Assembly: GCF_000316625.1 (NCBI RefSeq)
Contig: NC_019676.1
Location: forward strand, 62,001-126,000
Direction of reading: 5' to 3'
From: Nostoc sp. PCC 7107
Lineage (GTDB): Bacteria; Cyanobacteriota; Cyanobacteriia; Cyanobacteriales; Nostocaceae
Length of the DNA stretch: 64,000 bases
Positions 25,960 to 35,776 of this stretch are shown here, piece after piece. Positions within the stretch are counted from its first letter, which is position 1; every line of letters starts with the position of its first letter. Both the position numbers and the translations under genes were made by a program. The notes under the pieces are model-generated. The model was not told where the DNA came from. It saw only the letters and a program-made list of their open reading frames with translations, and searched no databases.

Positions 25960-26703
25960 CTATCTATGTAGAACATATTTAGGTTTAGCGACCAATTCTT
26001 TAAATTTATGTTGATTGGCAAATTGCATTAACCCATCCATACATTCTGTAAAGCCATCAAAAACAGAGTCAATTAATACTAATGCTCTAGCTTTTTGTTC
26101 TGCATTCAATTCAATATTGAGCAGAAAATTTTTACTTCCCTTATTTTCCATAGCAAATTGAAGATGTGCATTTTCTACTTTCAAGTGGTGTGAACTAATA
26201 TAAAAGTATCTTTTATTGGTTTTGGCTCTTAATTCTTCACCAACCTGTGCCATTGCCTGCTGTGCTGTACTTCCCGTAGCTTCAATTGCTGCAATAATTA
26301 CTATTTTTAGCGCTATGTCAGTTTCATAACGACACATTGCTACTAAATTATGAGAAAGACGGCGAGTTTTAATTGTTTTCTCACTCCAAACGAACTTGAG
26401 AAAGTCACTGAATCGCATTACCTGATCAATTTCCAGTGATTCTAAATCTTTGAGATACCATTTCCAGTGACTACCATCTTCAACTGCGTGCTGATTAATC
26501 AATTTTTGTAGAGGATGATTACTCATACTATCTTGCAGTATGTCATTATTTAAATCCTTAAAACTCATAGCTAAGTGTGCCAGACAAGGAAACCATACTA
26601 ATCGCTGATAAGGGTCAATGTTGCTATTTGTTAGGAATTGAAAAAAAGGTAATTGGGAGAATTTTTTTTCTTGTTGTTTAATATATTCTAGAACGTCTTG
26701 CAT
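25960..26703 (-). CDS. Heme-oxygenase-like (candidate diiron) protein
   Basis: A 247-residue all-helical protein, starting at the ATG before QDVLEYIKQQEKKF; the longer frame to 26811 has no support. The sequence has HAVEDGSHW (H72, E75, H79), E141 in an EATGSTAQQ helix, and HLKVENAH (H173, E177, H180). The H-x3-(D/E)-x2-H spacing and the preceding Glu match the metal ligands of heme-oxygenase-like diiron oxidases (HDO) such as chlamydial CADD (E142, H174, D178, H181 from memory). The fold call is therefore TenA/PqqC/CADD-like; a diiron oxidase or oxygenase function is inferred. No partner gene is adjacent that would name a substrate. Confidence 0.55.
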   Translation of the reverse strand: MQDVLEYIKQQEKKFSQLPFFQFLTNSNIDPYQRLVWFPCLAHLAMSFKDLNNDILQDSMSNHPLQKLINQHAVEDGSHWKWYLKDLESLEIDQVMRFSDFLKFVWSEKTIKTRRLSHNLVAMCRYETDIALKIVIIAAIEATGSTAQQAMAQVGEELRAKTNKRYFYISSHHLKVENAHLQFAMENKGSKNFLLNIELNAEQKARALVLIDSVFDGFTECMDGLMQFANQHKFKELVAKPKYVLHR

Positions 26704-27311
26704 ATTCTTCTCTTTTTTGTTTGGACTTGATAATTTTGGTAACAAGAATTTAGTTGAGACTTGGCTAAGTTCAACAATACTTGCAAAATAGCAATTACTG
26801 TAAAGACGCAAAATTTTTCACCTCTGCCAATATTGACACTATCCCTATTTCAAGCTGAAGTTAGATATAGGAATTGAGGTGATTTGGGGAATAAACTTTA
26901 TAGAGATACGTGGACTTCGAGCTTTAAAAGATGAAACTTTGATGAATAATAAAGTAATGATTAACAGTCTATAGTTAATATAAATAATGGCTTTGAGAAA
27001 AAGCAACAGTGTTCTAGTAAATTCATGTATTTTTTACAAATACTTATAGGAATTTACTTAAGTAAATCAAACAGGTCATATTGCTGATAAGGGGAAATCG
27101 CAGACAAACAACACCCTAGTATTTCGTTGCGATATCTCTACCAAGGAAGTTCATGTAAAGTTTATGTAAAAATCTATACTTAGAATACGAGATATTCTGT
27201 GATTCTGATTTTATCAGTGTTGAGGCGATCGCTCTAGAGATGACGCAAAGTTAATTAAATTTAATCAATCTCATGATCAGCCTGCTGTCAAAACATGTAT
27301 AATTTCAGGCA
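26704..27311. other. AT-rich divergent spacer
   Basis: No gene, tRNA or clear hairpin is seen between the HDO-like gene and the small plus-strand gene. One HIP1-like GGCGATCGCT site lies near 27225. Confidence 0.4.
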
Positions 27312-27569
27312 ATGCAAGGTTTAGCTTTACTACTGAAAATTTTAAATAAATTTAAGGCTATGATTTCTCAAGATTATGATTCAATCTATGCTGTCGATGA
27401 CCTGCTTAGAAAAATCAGAATTAAGGAAAGTCAATTAAAAATTGCCCAGGAGTCGCAGATGCTTTATACATCTGAGACATTAAACAATCAAATATCAAAT
27501 TTGCGCCGTCAGTTATCTGAGGCACAAGACCCAGAAATGCAAGCCCTGATGAGTTTGTTAGATGATTGA
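27312..27569 (+). CDS. Small coiled-coil protein, unknown function
   Basis: An 85-codon frame; the real start may be ATG 27360 (MISQDYDSIYAVDDLLRKI), which would give 69 residues. The sequence is charged and predicted to be helical/coiled coil (RIKESQLKIAQESQ, LNNQISNLRRQLSEAQ) and ends in an acidic LLDD. I recognise no family. A hairpin at 27593 follows, so it looks like an independent short transcript convergent with ilvC. Confidence 0.55.
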   Translation: MQGLALLLKILNKFKAMISQDYDSIYAVDDLLRKIRIKESQLKIAQESQMLYTSETLNNQISNLRRQLSEAQDPEMQALMSLLDD

Positions 27570-27592
27570 ATTACCTACATCTGTTGTAGGTA

Positions 27593-27618
27593 TAGAGACG
27601 CTGTTAATTGCGTCTCTA
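27593..27618. terminator. Hairpin between convergent genes
   Basis: TAGAGACGC (27593-27601) and GCGTCTCTA (27610-27618) pair perfectly over an 8-nt loop in the 78-nt spacer between the small coiled-coil gene and ilvC. A related GTCTCTACTA hairpin occurs near 14884-14913. Confidence 0.6.
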
Positions 27619-27647
27619 CCATGAAAAATTGCCGATGTGAAACTGAA

Positions 27648-29056
<1,409 letters not shown>

Positions 29057-29971
29057 ATGAATTTTTCTCTGCCCTTACCCCGCAAATCTGCTTTATTCGT
29101 GAATGCTTTACTGGGAGGAGTTATTCTCAGCAGTTGTGCTTCTGCACCGCAAAATTTCTCTAGCAGATCATTACCGCCAAGTTCAACCGAAAGCCAATTA
29201 GCCAATCAAGCAGCACCAGCATCTGATATTGTTGGAAATGTTGCCCAAAAAGCAGAAGCTGCACCATTAACCCGTGCGCGTCCCCAATTAATCAAAAAAG
29301 CTGCAATAAAAATAGTTGTGAACTCTGTCGATAAAAGCATTGATGCAGTTTCACAAATTATTGCCAAACAACAAGGTGATTTAATTGGGTTAAACGAACG
29401 CCAACCAACTAAAGAAAATTCTCGTCATACTGCATCTATCCAACTGCGCGTGCCGCAGAACTCGTTGGAAGCTACATTAGAAGAACTAGCTAAATTAGGT
29501 ACAATCGAAAGTCGTAATATTACAGCAGAAGATGTAGGCGATCGCTTGGTAGATTTCCAAGCTAGATTAACTAATCTGCGGAAAACTGAAGCTAATTTAC
29601 AAAAAATTATGGACAGGGCTGGTTCTGTGCGTGATGTGTTAAGTGTTGCTCAAGAACTTAGTCAAGTCCGACAATCTATCGAGCAAATTGACGCGCAACT
29701 TAAAAGCTTACAAAATCAAGTTGCCTATTCCACTATTACCCTAAACCTAGAAGCAGCTGTATCCAGTACCAGTCCCCAACGCGCAGTAGGTTCACAAATT
29801 CAAGAAACTTGGAACAATTCGACCCAATCTCTAGGCAGCTTCACTGTTGGGCTATTAAAGTTGGGTATATGGTTAATGGTTTACACTCCTTATTTATTAA
29901 TTTTAGCTGCGGGTGTTTACGGCGTTATTCGTTGGCGACGCACCCATAGACCCCAAGAAACTAGAAATTAA
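29057..29971 (+). CDS. DUF4349 lipoprotein
   Basis: A 304-residue DUF4349 protein. The N terminus has a lipoprotein signal with lipobox LSSC (Cys27), then a Ser/Ala-rich linker. The DUF4349 core (about 78-235) contains AAIKIVVNSVDKSIDAVSQI, a coiled-coil hairpin (RKTEANLQKIMDRAGSVRDV ... ELSQVRQSIEQIDAQLKSLQ) and YSTITLNLE. A transmembrane helix near the C terminus (about 268-290) precedes a basic tail. The family is of unknown function and is thought to act at the membrane. An AAGGTGAG site precedes the start. Confidence 0.88.
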   Translation: MNFSLPLPRKSALFVNALLGGVILSSCASAPQNFSSRSLPPSSTESQLANQAAPASDIVGNVAQKAEAAPLTRARPQLIKKAAIKIVVNSVDKSIDAVSQIIAKQQGDLIGLNERQPTKENSRHTASIQLRVPQNSLEATLEELAKLGTIESRNITAEDVGDRLVDFQARLTNLRKTEANLQKIMDRAGSVRDVLSVAQELSQVRQSIEQIDAQLKSLQNQVAYSTITLNLEAAVSSTSPQRAVGSQIQETWNNSTQSLGSFTVGLLKLGIWLMVYTPYLLILAAGVYGVIRWRRTHRPQETRN

Positions 29972-30077
29972 GAACTTGCCTGTTAACTCTTTAAGAGGAT
30001 TGTACCGACTAACACGAAATAATGAGTCAGATGAATGCCAAGATCAAAAAAGAACGCCCTAGGGTATTGAAAGTACT

Positions 30078-31613
30078 ATGCCAGAAATCCACCAATCTAT
30101 TGCACAGCACTACCACGAACGTACTAAATATGACCCTGAAACCCTAGCCTCGAAAAACCAAAGGCTAGACTGGGCTAAACAGCCAGTACCTTTTAAGGAG
30201 TATAAAATTGGCTCGGCTTTTGATCTTAAACCTTACCTGCAAGAATCATTAGAACCCCTTGCTGCTCAAGCAGAAGATGCCCAATGGTGGCAAAGGCTAT
30301 CTCGGTTACTGTTTCGCAGCTACGGATTAACGGCGAGAATGCCTTCTATGGGTAGTGCGGTGTATTTGCGTTCTGCGCCCAGTGCTGGCGGGTTGTATCC
30401 AGCAGAGGTGTATATAGTATCTCGCGGTACGCCGTTCCTACCAGCAGGACTTTATAACTATCAGTGTCGCACTCATTCACTGATGTTGTATTGGGAAAAT
30501 GATGTGTGGCAAGCTTTGCAAGATGCTTGTTTTTGGCATCCTGCGTTAGAAGGTACCCAATTGGCAATTGTCGTGACTGGGGTTTTTTATCGTTCAGCTT
30601 GGCGCTATGAAGATCGGGCTTATCGGCGAATTTTTCTCGATACAGGGCATCTCTTGGGGAATATTGAGTTAGCGAGTGCTATTACTGATTATCGCCCACA
30701 CTTAATTGGTGGTTTTATCGATGATGCGGTCAATGACTTGTTATATATTGACCCAGAACAAGAAGGTGCGATCGCAGTATTGGCTATGGCAGACTTATTA
30801 GATATCAAACAAAATTTGTCTACAGGATGTCCGGCTTTACCTTCAGCGACAGAAACCAACTATCCCTATGTCCCTGACGGCGAATTGCTGAAATATTTCC
30901 ATCTTCACACCCAAATTCAGCCAGGTGTCACCGGCAAACTGAATTTACCCGCCGTCAAACAAGAAAAGTCTTTGGAAGATAAATATAATTTTCCCTTTTG
31001 TCTGAAAATTCCCACTGATACCACACCAATAGACTGGGGCGAAAATCTCTTCAACTTGGAATTAACCATCCATAAGCGTCGTTCTACCCGTGCTTACAGT
31101 GGTGATGATTTAAGCTTCGATGAACTCAAAGCTTTACTTGATTTTACTTACCAACCCCAAAATTACATTGAGCAACACCTTGACCGGACTCCCGATTACT
31201 TTGACCTCAACTTAATTGAAACATTTATTGCTGTAAGTGGTGTCAAGGGTTTGGAATCTGGCTGTTATTATTACGCACCCAAAGCTCAAGAATTACGCCA
31301 GATTCGGTTTAAAAACTTCCGGCGCGAGTTACACTTTCTGTGTTTGGGTCAAGATTTAGGCAGAGATGCCGCCGCAGTTGTTTTTCATACCGCAGATCTC
31401 AAAGCTGCCATTGCCCAATACGGCGATCGCGTTTATCGTTATTTACACATGGATGCTGGGCATTTGGGTCAACGCTTAAATTTAGCCGCAGTTAATCTTA
31501 ATCTGGGTGTTAGCGGGATTGGTGGCTTCTTTGACGACCAAGTAAATGAAGTCTTAGGTATTCCTATTGATGAGGCTGTCATCTACATCACTACGTTGGG
31601 AAGACCAAGATAA
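30078..31613 (+). CDS. SagB/ThcOx-family dehydrogenase, two nitroreductase domains
   Basis: A 511-residue flavoprotein made of two nitroreductase-like halves. The first (about 60-245) has SAPSAGGLYPAEVYIVSRG and RIFLDTGHLLGNIELAS; the second (about 330-508) has HKRRSTRAYSGDDLSFDELK and YRYLHMDAGHLGQRLNLAA, then GVSGIGGFFDDQVNEVLGI. SagB-type enzymes oxidise azolines to azoles in ribosomal peptide maturation, but many cyanobacterial copies stand alone. No precursor peptide, cyclodehydratase (YcaO) or E1-like protein is nearby, so another FMN-dependent oxidation is as likely. A hairpin terminator follows at 31631. Confidence 0.9.
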   Translation: MPEIHQSIAQHYHERTKYDPETLASKNQRLDWAKQPVPFKEYKIGSAFDLKPYLQESLEPLAAQAEDAQWWQRLSRLLFRSYGLTARMPSMGSAVYLRSAPSAGGLYPAEVYIVSRGTPFLPAGLYNYQCRTHSLMLYWENDVWQALQDACFWHPALEGTQLAIVVTGVFYRSAWRYEDRAYRRIFLDTGHLLGNIELASAITDYRPHLIGGFIDDAVNDLLYIDPEQEGAIAVLAMADLLDIKQNLSTGCPALPSATETNYPYVPDGELLKYFHLHTQIQPGVTGKLNLPAVKQEKSLEDKYNFPFCLKIPTDTTPIDWGENLFNLELTIHKRRSTRAYSGDDLSFDELKALLDFTYQPQNYIEQHLDRTPDYFDLNLIETFIAVSGVKGLESGCYYYAPKAQELRQIRFKNFRRELHFLCLGQDLGRDAAAVVFHTADLKAAIAQYGDRVYRYLHMDAGHLGQRLNLAAVNLNLGVSGIGGFFDDQVNEVLGIPIDEAVIYITTLGRPR

Positions 31614-31630
31614 AACAAACTATACAAACA

Positions 31631-31658
31631 CACAGAGAGATTTTTAGTTATCTCTGTG
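31631..31658 (+). terminator. Hairpin after the SagB-type gene
   Basis: CACAGAGA (31631-31638) pairs with TCTCTGTG (31651-31658), followed by the T-rich TTCTCTTATG. It resembles the CACAGAG dispersed repeats but is well placed to end the upstream transcript. Confidence 0.5.
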
Positions 31659-31770
31659 TTCTCTTATGTATTTTTATTAAGAATCGAAAACAAAAATATT
31701 TTTAATAGAAAATGCTTAAAATATCAACTTATGAATGTAGAAAATTTAGTCTGAAAATATTAATAACTAT

Positions 31771-34065
31771 ATGAATAATGAATTCCTATTTACTAATAAT
31801 CCTTCTCCGATTTGGATATACGATAGAGAAACTCTCAAATTCCTCAACGTTAATGAAGCAGCAATTAGTAAATATGGTTATTCAAAATTACAATTTCTGC
31901 AAATGCAAATTACAGACTTGTACCATGTAGAACATTTACCTGTTTTATTGGAACAATTATCTAATCATCAGCATAATTTAACTTTTAATCATCAATGTCG
32001 GCATTGTTGCCAAAATGGCAAATATATTGAAGTTGAAACAGTAACTCATGCTATAAAATATGAGCAACAAGATTCTTATTTGGTTTATATTCAAGACATC
32101 ACAGAGCGTAAAGAAATAGAGCGCAATCTTCTAGCAAGCGAAGCAATATTTCGAGCAGTTGCAGAAATAATTCCTGTACCCCTAATAATTTCTAGATTAT
32201 CTGATGGTGTAATTTTAAATGCTAATCAAGAGTTTTTTAACGCATTTCGTTGCACATCAGCGGATATCATAAATTGTTCAGTTACAGATATCTATTATGA
32301 TATTAATCAATCTCAAAATCTATTAACAGAACTAGAGCAAAAAGGCTCATTACATAATTACGAAATTCTGCTAAAAAGAGCAGACGGAAGTATATTTTGG
32401 GCTATTGCTTCACTTCAAACGTTAACCTTTAATGGTGAGTCAGCTATTTTATCTGTATTGTCCGATATCACCGAACACAAGAACACAGAAACACACCTCA
32501 AAGAGCAAAATGAATTTTTGCAAAATATTTTCGAGTGCATTCCATTAATGATTGCCTTGATTAATCCAGCAGGCAAATTACAATGGGTGAATCAAGAATG
32601 GGAGAAAATTATTGGGTGGAAATTAGAAGATTTTCCAACTAGTGATTTGCTATCAGCAATATATCCTAATGCTGAAGACCTTCAATATGTGATTAATTTT
32701 GTACAATCAGCAGACCAAACTTGGGATGATTTTAGAACTCAAGTGCGAGATGGTCGAATTGTTGATACATCTTGGACTAATATTAGACTGCCTAATAATC
32801 AAATCATAGGTATTGGACAGAATATCACATATCGCAAGCAAACTGAGAGGGCGTTAAAAACTCAGTTAGAAAGAGAACAACTAATGCGAACTGTGGTGCA
32901 GAGAATTCATCAATCTTTGAATTTGCAAGATATTCTTAACGCTACAGTTCAAGAAGTACGACATTTGCTACAAGTCGAGCGAGTAATTGTTTATCAATTT
33001 GCCTCTGATATGAGTGGTAAAGTTGTAGCAGAATCAGTAGAATCGGGGTGGACAAAATCTTTAAGTATTAAAATTGAAGATACTTGTTTTCAAGCAGGGA
33101 TAGGAGTTGATTATCATCAAGGACGTAAACGCGCGATCGCCAATATTTACCAAGCTGGACTTACAAATTGTCATATTCATCTATTAGAACAATTTGAAGT
33201 CAAAGCTAATTTAGTTGTACCTATTTTATTAGAATTAGGTGGCGAAAACATTGGCTCTCGCCTTTGGGGTTTACTCGTGGCGCATCAATGTTCTAGTCCA
33301 CGGGAATGGGAAGAAAATCAATTAGACTTGCTTGATCAACTTTCAGTCACAATTGCGATCGCTATTCAAAAATCTAGTATATTTCAACAAGCCCAAACCG
33401 AATTAGTCGAAAGACAAAAAGCAGAAAGCCAATTGAGAAGCGCCTTAGCTGAAAAAGAAATTCTTTTGAAAGAAGTACATCATCGCGTCAAAAATAACTT
33501 GCAAATTGTTTCAAGTTTACTACAACTCCAATCTCACACTCTCAAAGACCCAGAAGTAATTAGAGTTTTTCAAGATAGTCAAAATCGGATTGATTCTATC
33601 TCATTAATTCATAAAAATTTATACACTTCACCGAATATTGGTGAATTAGATGTAGTTGACTATATACAGACATTAGCAACTAGTATTTTAATCTCTTACC
33701 AAATAGGGCTAGAAACAGTTGACTTAAAAACTAATATTGCCACAGTTAATCTGAATGTTGATCAAGCGATCGCTTGTGGTTTAGTCATTAACGAATTAAT
33801 TTCTAACTGTCTAAAACACGCTTTTCCAAATGAGCAAAAGGGCACTATAACTATTACACTACAGAATATTCATGATCATATCGAAATGTCTATTCAAGAT
33901 AATGGTGTTGGCATTCCCGATGATTTAGATTGGCATAATAGTGGCTCTTTAGGTTTATCTTTAGTTTATGACTTGGTTACAGAACAACTGGAAGGCAGTA
34001 TGACTTTAGAACGTAATCATGGTACAAAGTTTACAATCCAATTTCCCCAGTTAATTTTGCAGTAA
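31771..34065 (+). CDS. PAS-PAS-PAS-GAF histidine kinase with cyanobacteriochrome-like GAF
   Basis: A soluble 764-residue sensor kinase. Three PAS domains occupy about residues 1-120, 125-245 and 250-370 (each ending in a DITE- or NITY-type segment). A GAF domain (about 385-555) carries D437-T-C439-F and C467-H468, i.e. the DXCF and Cys-His motifs of dual-cysteine cyanobacteriochromes, with cysteines 28 apart. The kinase is of the HisKA_2 type: EVHHRVKNNLQIVSSLLQLQ with phospho-acceptor His570 or His571, then the ATPase domain (NELISNCLKHAF, NGVGIPDDL, SLGLSLV). It is followed 8 nt later by a receiver-kinase gene, so the two probably form one phosphorelay. Light input via a bilin is inferred, not shown. 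Confidence 0.9.
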   Translation: MNNEFLFTNNPSPIWIYDRETLKFLNVNEAAISKYGYSKLQFLQMQITDLYHVEHLPVLLEQLSNHQHNLTFNHQCRHCCQNGKYIEVETVTHAIKYEQQDSYLVYIQDITERKEIERNLLASEAIFRAVAEIIPVPLIISRLSDGVILNANQEFFNAFRCTSADIINCSVTDIYYDINQSQNLLTELEQKGSLHNYEILLKRADGSIFWAIASLQTLTFNGESAILSVLSDITEHKNTETHLKEQNEFLQNIFECIPLMIALINPAGKLQWVNQEWEKIIGWKLEDFPTSDLLSAIYPNAEDLQYVINFVQSADQTWDDFRTQVRDGRIVDTSWTNIRLPNNQIIGIGQNITYRKQTERALKTQLEREQLMRTVVQRIHQSLNLQDILNATVQEVRHLLQVERVIVYQFASDMSGKVVAESVESGWTKSLSIKIEDTCFQAGIGVDYHQGRKRAIANIYQAGLTNCHIHLLEQFEVKANLVVPILLELGGENIGSRLWGLLVAHQCSSPREWEENQLDLLDQLSVTIAIAIQKSSIFQQAQTELVERQKAESQLRSALAEKEILLKEVHHRVKNNLQIVSSLLQLQSHTLKDPEVIRVFQDSQNRIDSISLIHKNLYTSPNIGELDVVDYIQTLATSILISYQIGLETVDLKTNIATVNLNVDQAIACGLVINELISNCLKHAFPNEQKGTITITLQNIHDHIEMSIQDNGVGIPDDLDWHNSGSLGLSLVYDLVTEQLEGSMTLERNHGTKFTIQFPQLILQ

Positions 34066-34073
34066 TATTTCCA

Positions 34074-35582
34074 ATGGAGCAAGTGAGAATTTTAGTTGTT
34101 GAAGATGAAGTTATAGTTGCCAGAACAATTGCTAACCAACTGAATCAACTAGGATATACAGTAATTGGGACAGCTTCTTCTGGACAAGTTGCCATTGCTA
34201 AAGCCTTAGAAGGCAAACCTGAATTAGTTTTAATGGATGTCATCTTAAAAGGTGAGATGGATGGCATTACCGCAGCATCTCAGATTCGTGAGCAATTAGA
34301 TATACCAGTAATATTTCTGACTGCTTACGGTGATGATAATACAGTACAACGCGCAAAAACTACGCAACCATTTGGATATGTCATTAAACCCTTCACCCCG
34401 AAAGATTTGCGGATAGCTATTGAAATTGGGTTATTAAAACACGCATTGGAACGAGATTTACGAGAAAATCGAGACCGATTAGCTACACTTTTAAACTCAA
34501 TGAGTGATGCTGTTATTGCCACAAATGAACAAGGAATTGTAACATTTGTCAACCCAGCAGCAGAGTCACTCACTGGTTGGAAGCAAGCCGATGCTTTAGG
34601 GAAAGAGGTATCTAAAATTTTTCAGCTAGTTGATGAAGTTACAGAAACTTCTTTAGAAAATCCTGTGGCAAAAGTTCTCAGAGAGCAACAGGTTGTATAT
34701 TTAAATGACTTTACATCACTGATTACTAAAAATGGTTCTAGAATTCCTATTGGTGATAGTGCTTCTCCGATTATGCGACAGCCTGGACATATAAATGGTG
34801 TAGTAGTTGTTTTTTGGGATCTGAGCGAACGACGACAAGCGCAATTACTTGAACAAGCATTGCATAAAGAACGAGAAGTTAATCAACTTAAATCCCTATT
34901 TATTTCGACTGTTTCTCATGAATTTCGCAATCCTTTAAGTGTGATTCAATCCTCAGTCGAATTGATTGAACTGCAAGGAGAAAATTTAACCATAGAGAAA
35001 AGAAAAACCTATTTAAAACGAATTAATAATGCAGTGCAATCAATGAAGCAACTTATGGAAGATGTGCTGTTTATGGGTAAATCGGATGCAGGCAAATTGG
35101 AGTGCCATCCTGGTATCCTAAATTTGCAACAATTTTGTCAAGAATTGCTCGCCGAATTTACGACAATTCATCCTAGAGGCGCAGAAATTATTTTTAAATG
35201 TCATAGCGATTGCACAGATGCGTGCATGGATGAACAACTATTACGGTACATATTTACGAATTTACTCAATAACGCTGTTAAATACTCTCCCACAGGTGGT
35301 AATATTCTATTTGATTTAACTTGCGACCTAATTGAGAAAGCAGCTATTTTTCAGATTCAAGACCAAGGAATTGGTATCCCGAAAGCCGATCAAGCCCGAC
35401 TCTTTGAATCATTTTACCGAGCTTCAAATGTACAATCCATTCCAGGTACAGGGCTAGGATTAGTTATTGTGAAAAAGTGTGTGGAAGCACATCAAGGACA
35501 AATTAGCATTCACAGTCAAGCTGGTGTTGGTAGTACATTCACAATTAAGTTGCCATTAAATTATCCAAACAGAATTCAGTAG
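34074..35582 (+). CDS. Receiver-PAS-histidine kinase hybrid
   Basis: A 502-residue protein. The N-terminal receiver (about 4-122) has the acidic pocket EDE, phospho-acceptor Asp55 (LVLMDVILKGEMDG), the Thr of LTAYG and Lys of VIKPF. A PAS domain (about 135-255) follows, ending in WDLSERR. The kinase has an H-box VSHEFRNPLSV with His282 and an intact ATPase domain (NLLNNAVKYSP, DQGIGIPKADQARLFESF, GTGLGLVIVKKC). The gene starts 8 nt after the upstream kinase gene, suggesting translational coupling and phosphotransfer from the HisKA_2 kinase to Asp55. The next step of the relay is not encoded nearby, except perhaps the EAL-GGDEF protein that follows after 194 nt. Confidence 0.92.
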   Translation: MEQVRILVVEDEVIVARTIANQLNQLGYTVIGTASSGQVAIAKALEGKPELVLMDVILKGEMDGITAASQIREQLDIPVIFLTAYGDDNTVQRAKTTQPFGYVIKPFTPKDLRIAIEIGLLKHALERDLRENRDRLATLLNSMSDAVIATNEQGIVTFVNPAAESLTGWKQADALGKEVSKIFQLVDEVTETSLENPVAKVLREQQVVYLNDFTSLITKNGSRIPIGDSASPIMRQPGHINGVVVVFWDLSERRQAQLLEQALHKEREVNQLKSLFISTVSHEFRNPLSVIQSSVELIELQGENLTIEKRKTYLKRINNAVQSMKQLMEDVLFMGKSDAGKLECHPGILNLQQFCQELLAEFTTIHPRGAEIIFKCHSDCTDACMDEQLLRYIFTNLLNNAVKYSPTGGNILFDLTCDLIEKAAIFQIQDQGIGIPKADQARLFESFYRASNVQSIPGTGLGLVIVKKCVEAHQGQISIHSQAGVGSTFTIKLPLNYPNRIQ

Positions 35583-35776
35583 TTAGATTTTAGAAATCAG
35601 AATTGAATTTTGGCGAATTTTTTGTTCCCTATAACCTAGTCTCCACAGAATAAATTTTTTAACTGAAATATATCACCTGAAAATCACCAAATCTTCATGT
35701 ATTTGAAGAGCAATTTATCATTTACTTTCAGGCTATTGGGAACATTAAAACAAGTCGGATCAGCAAAGTATTACCT

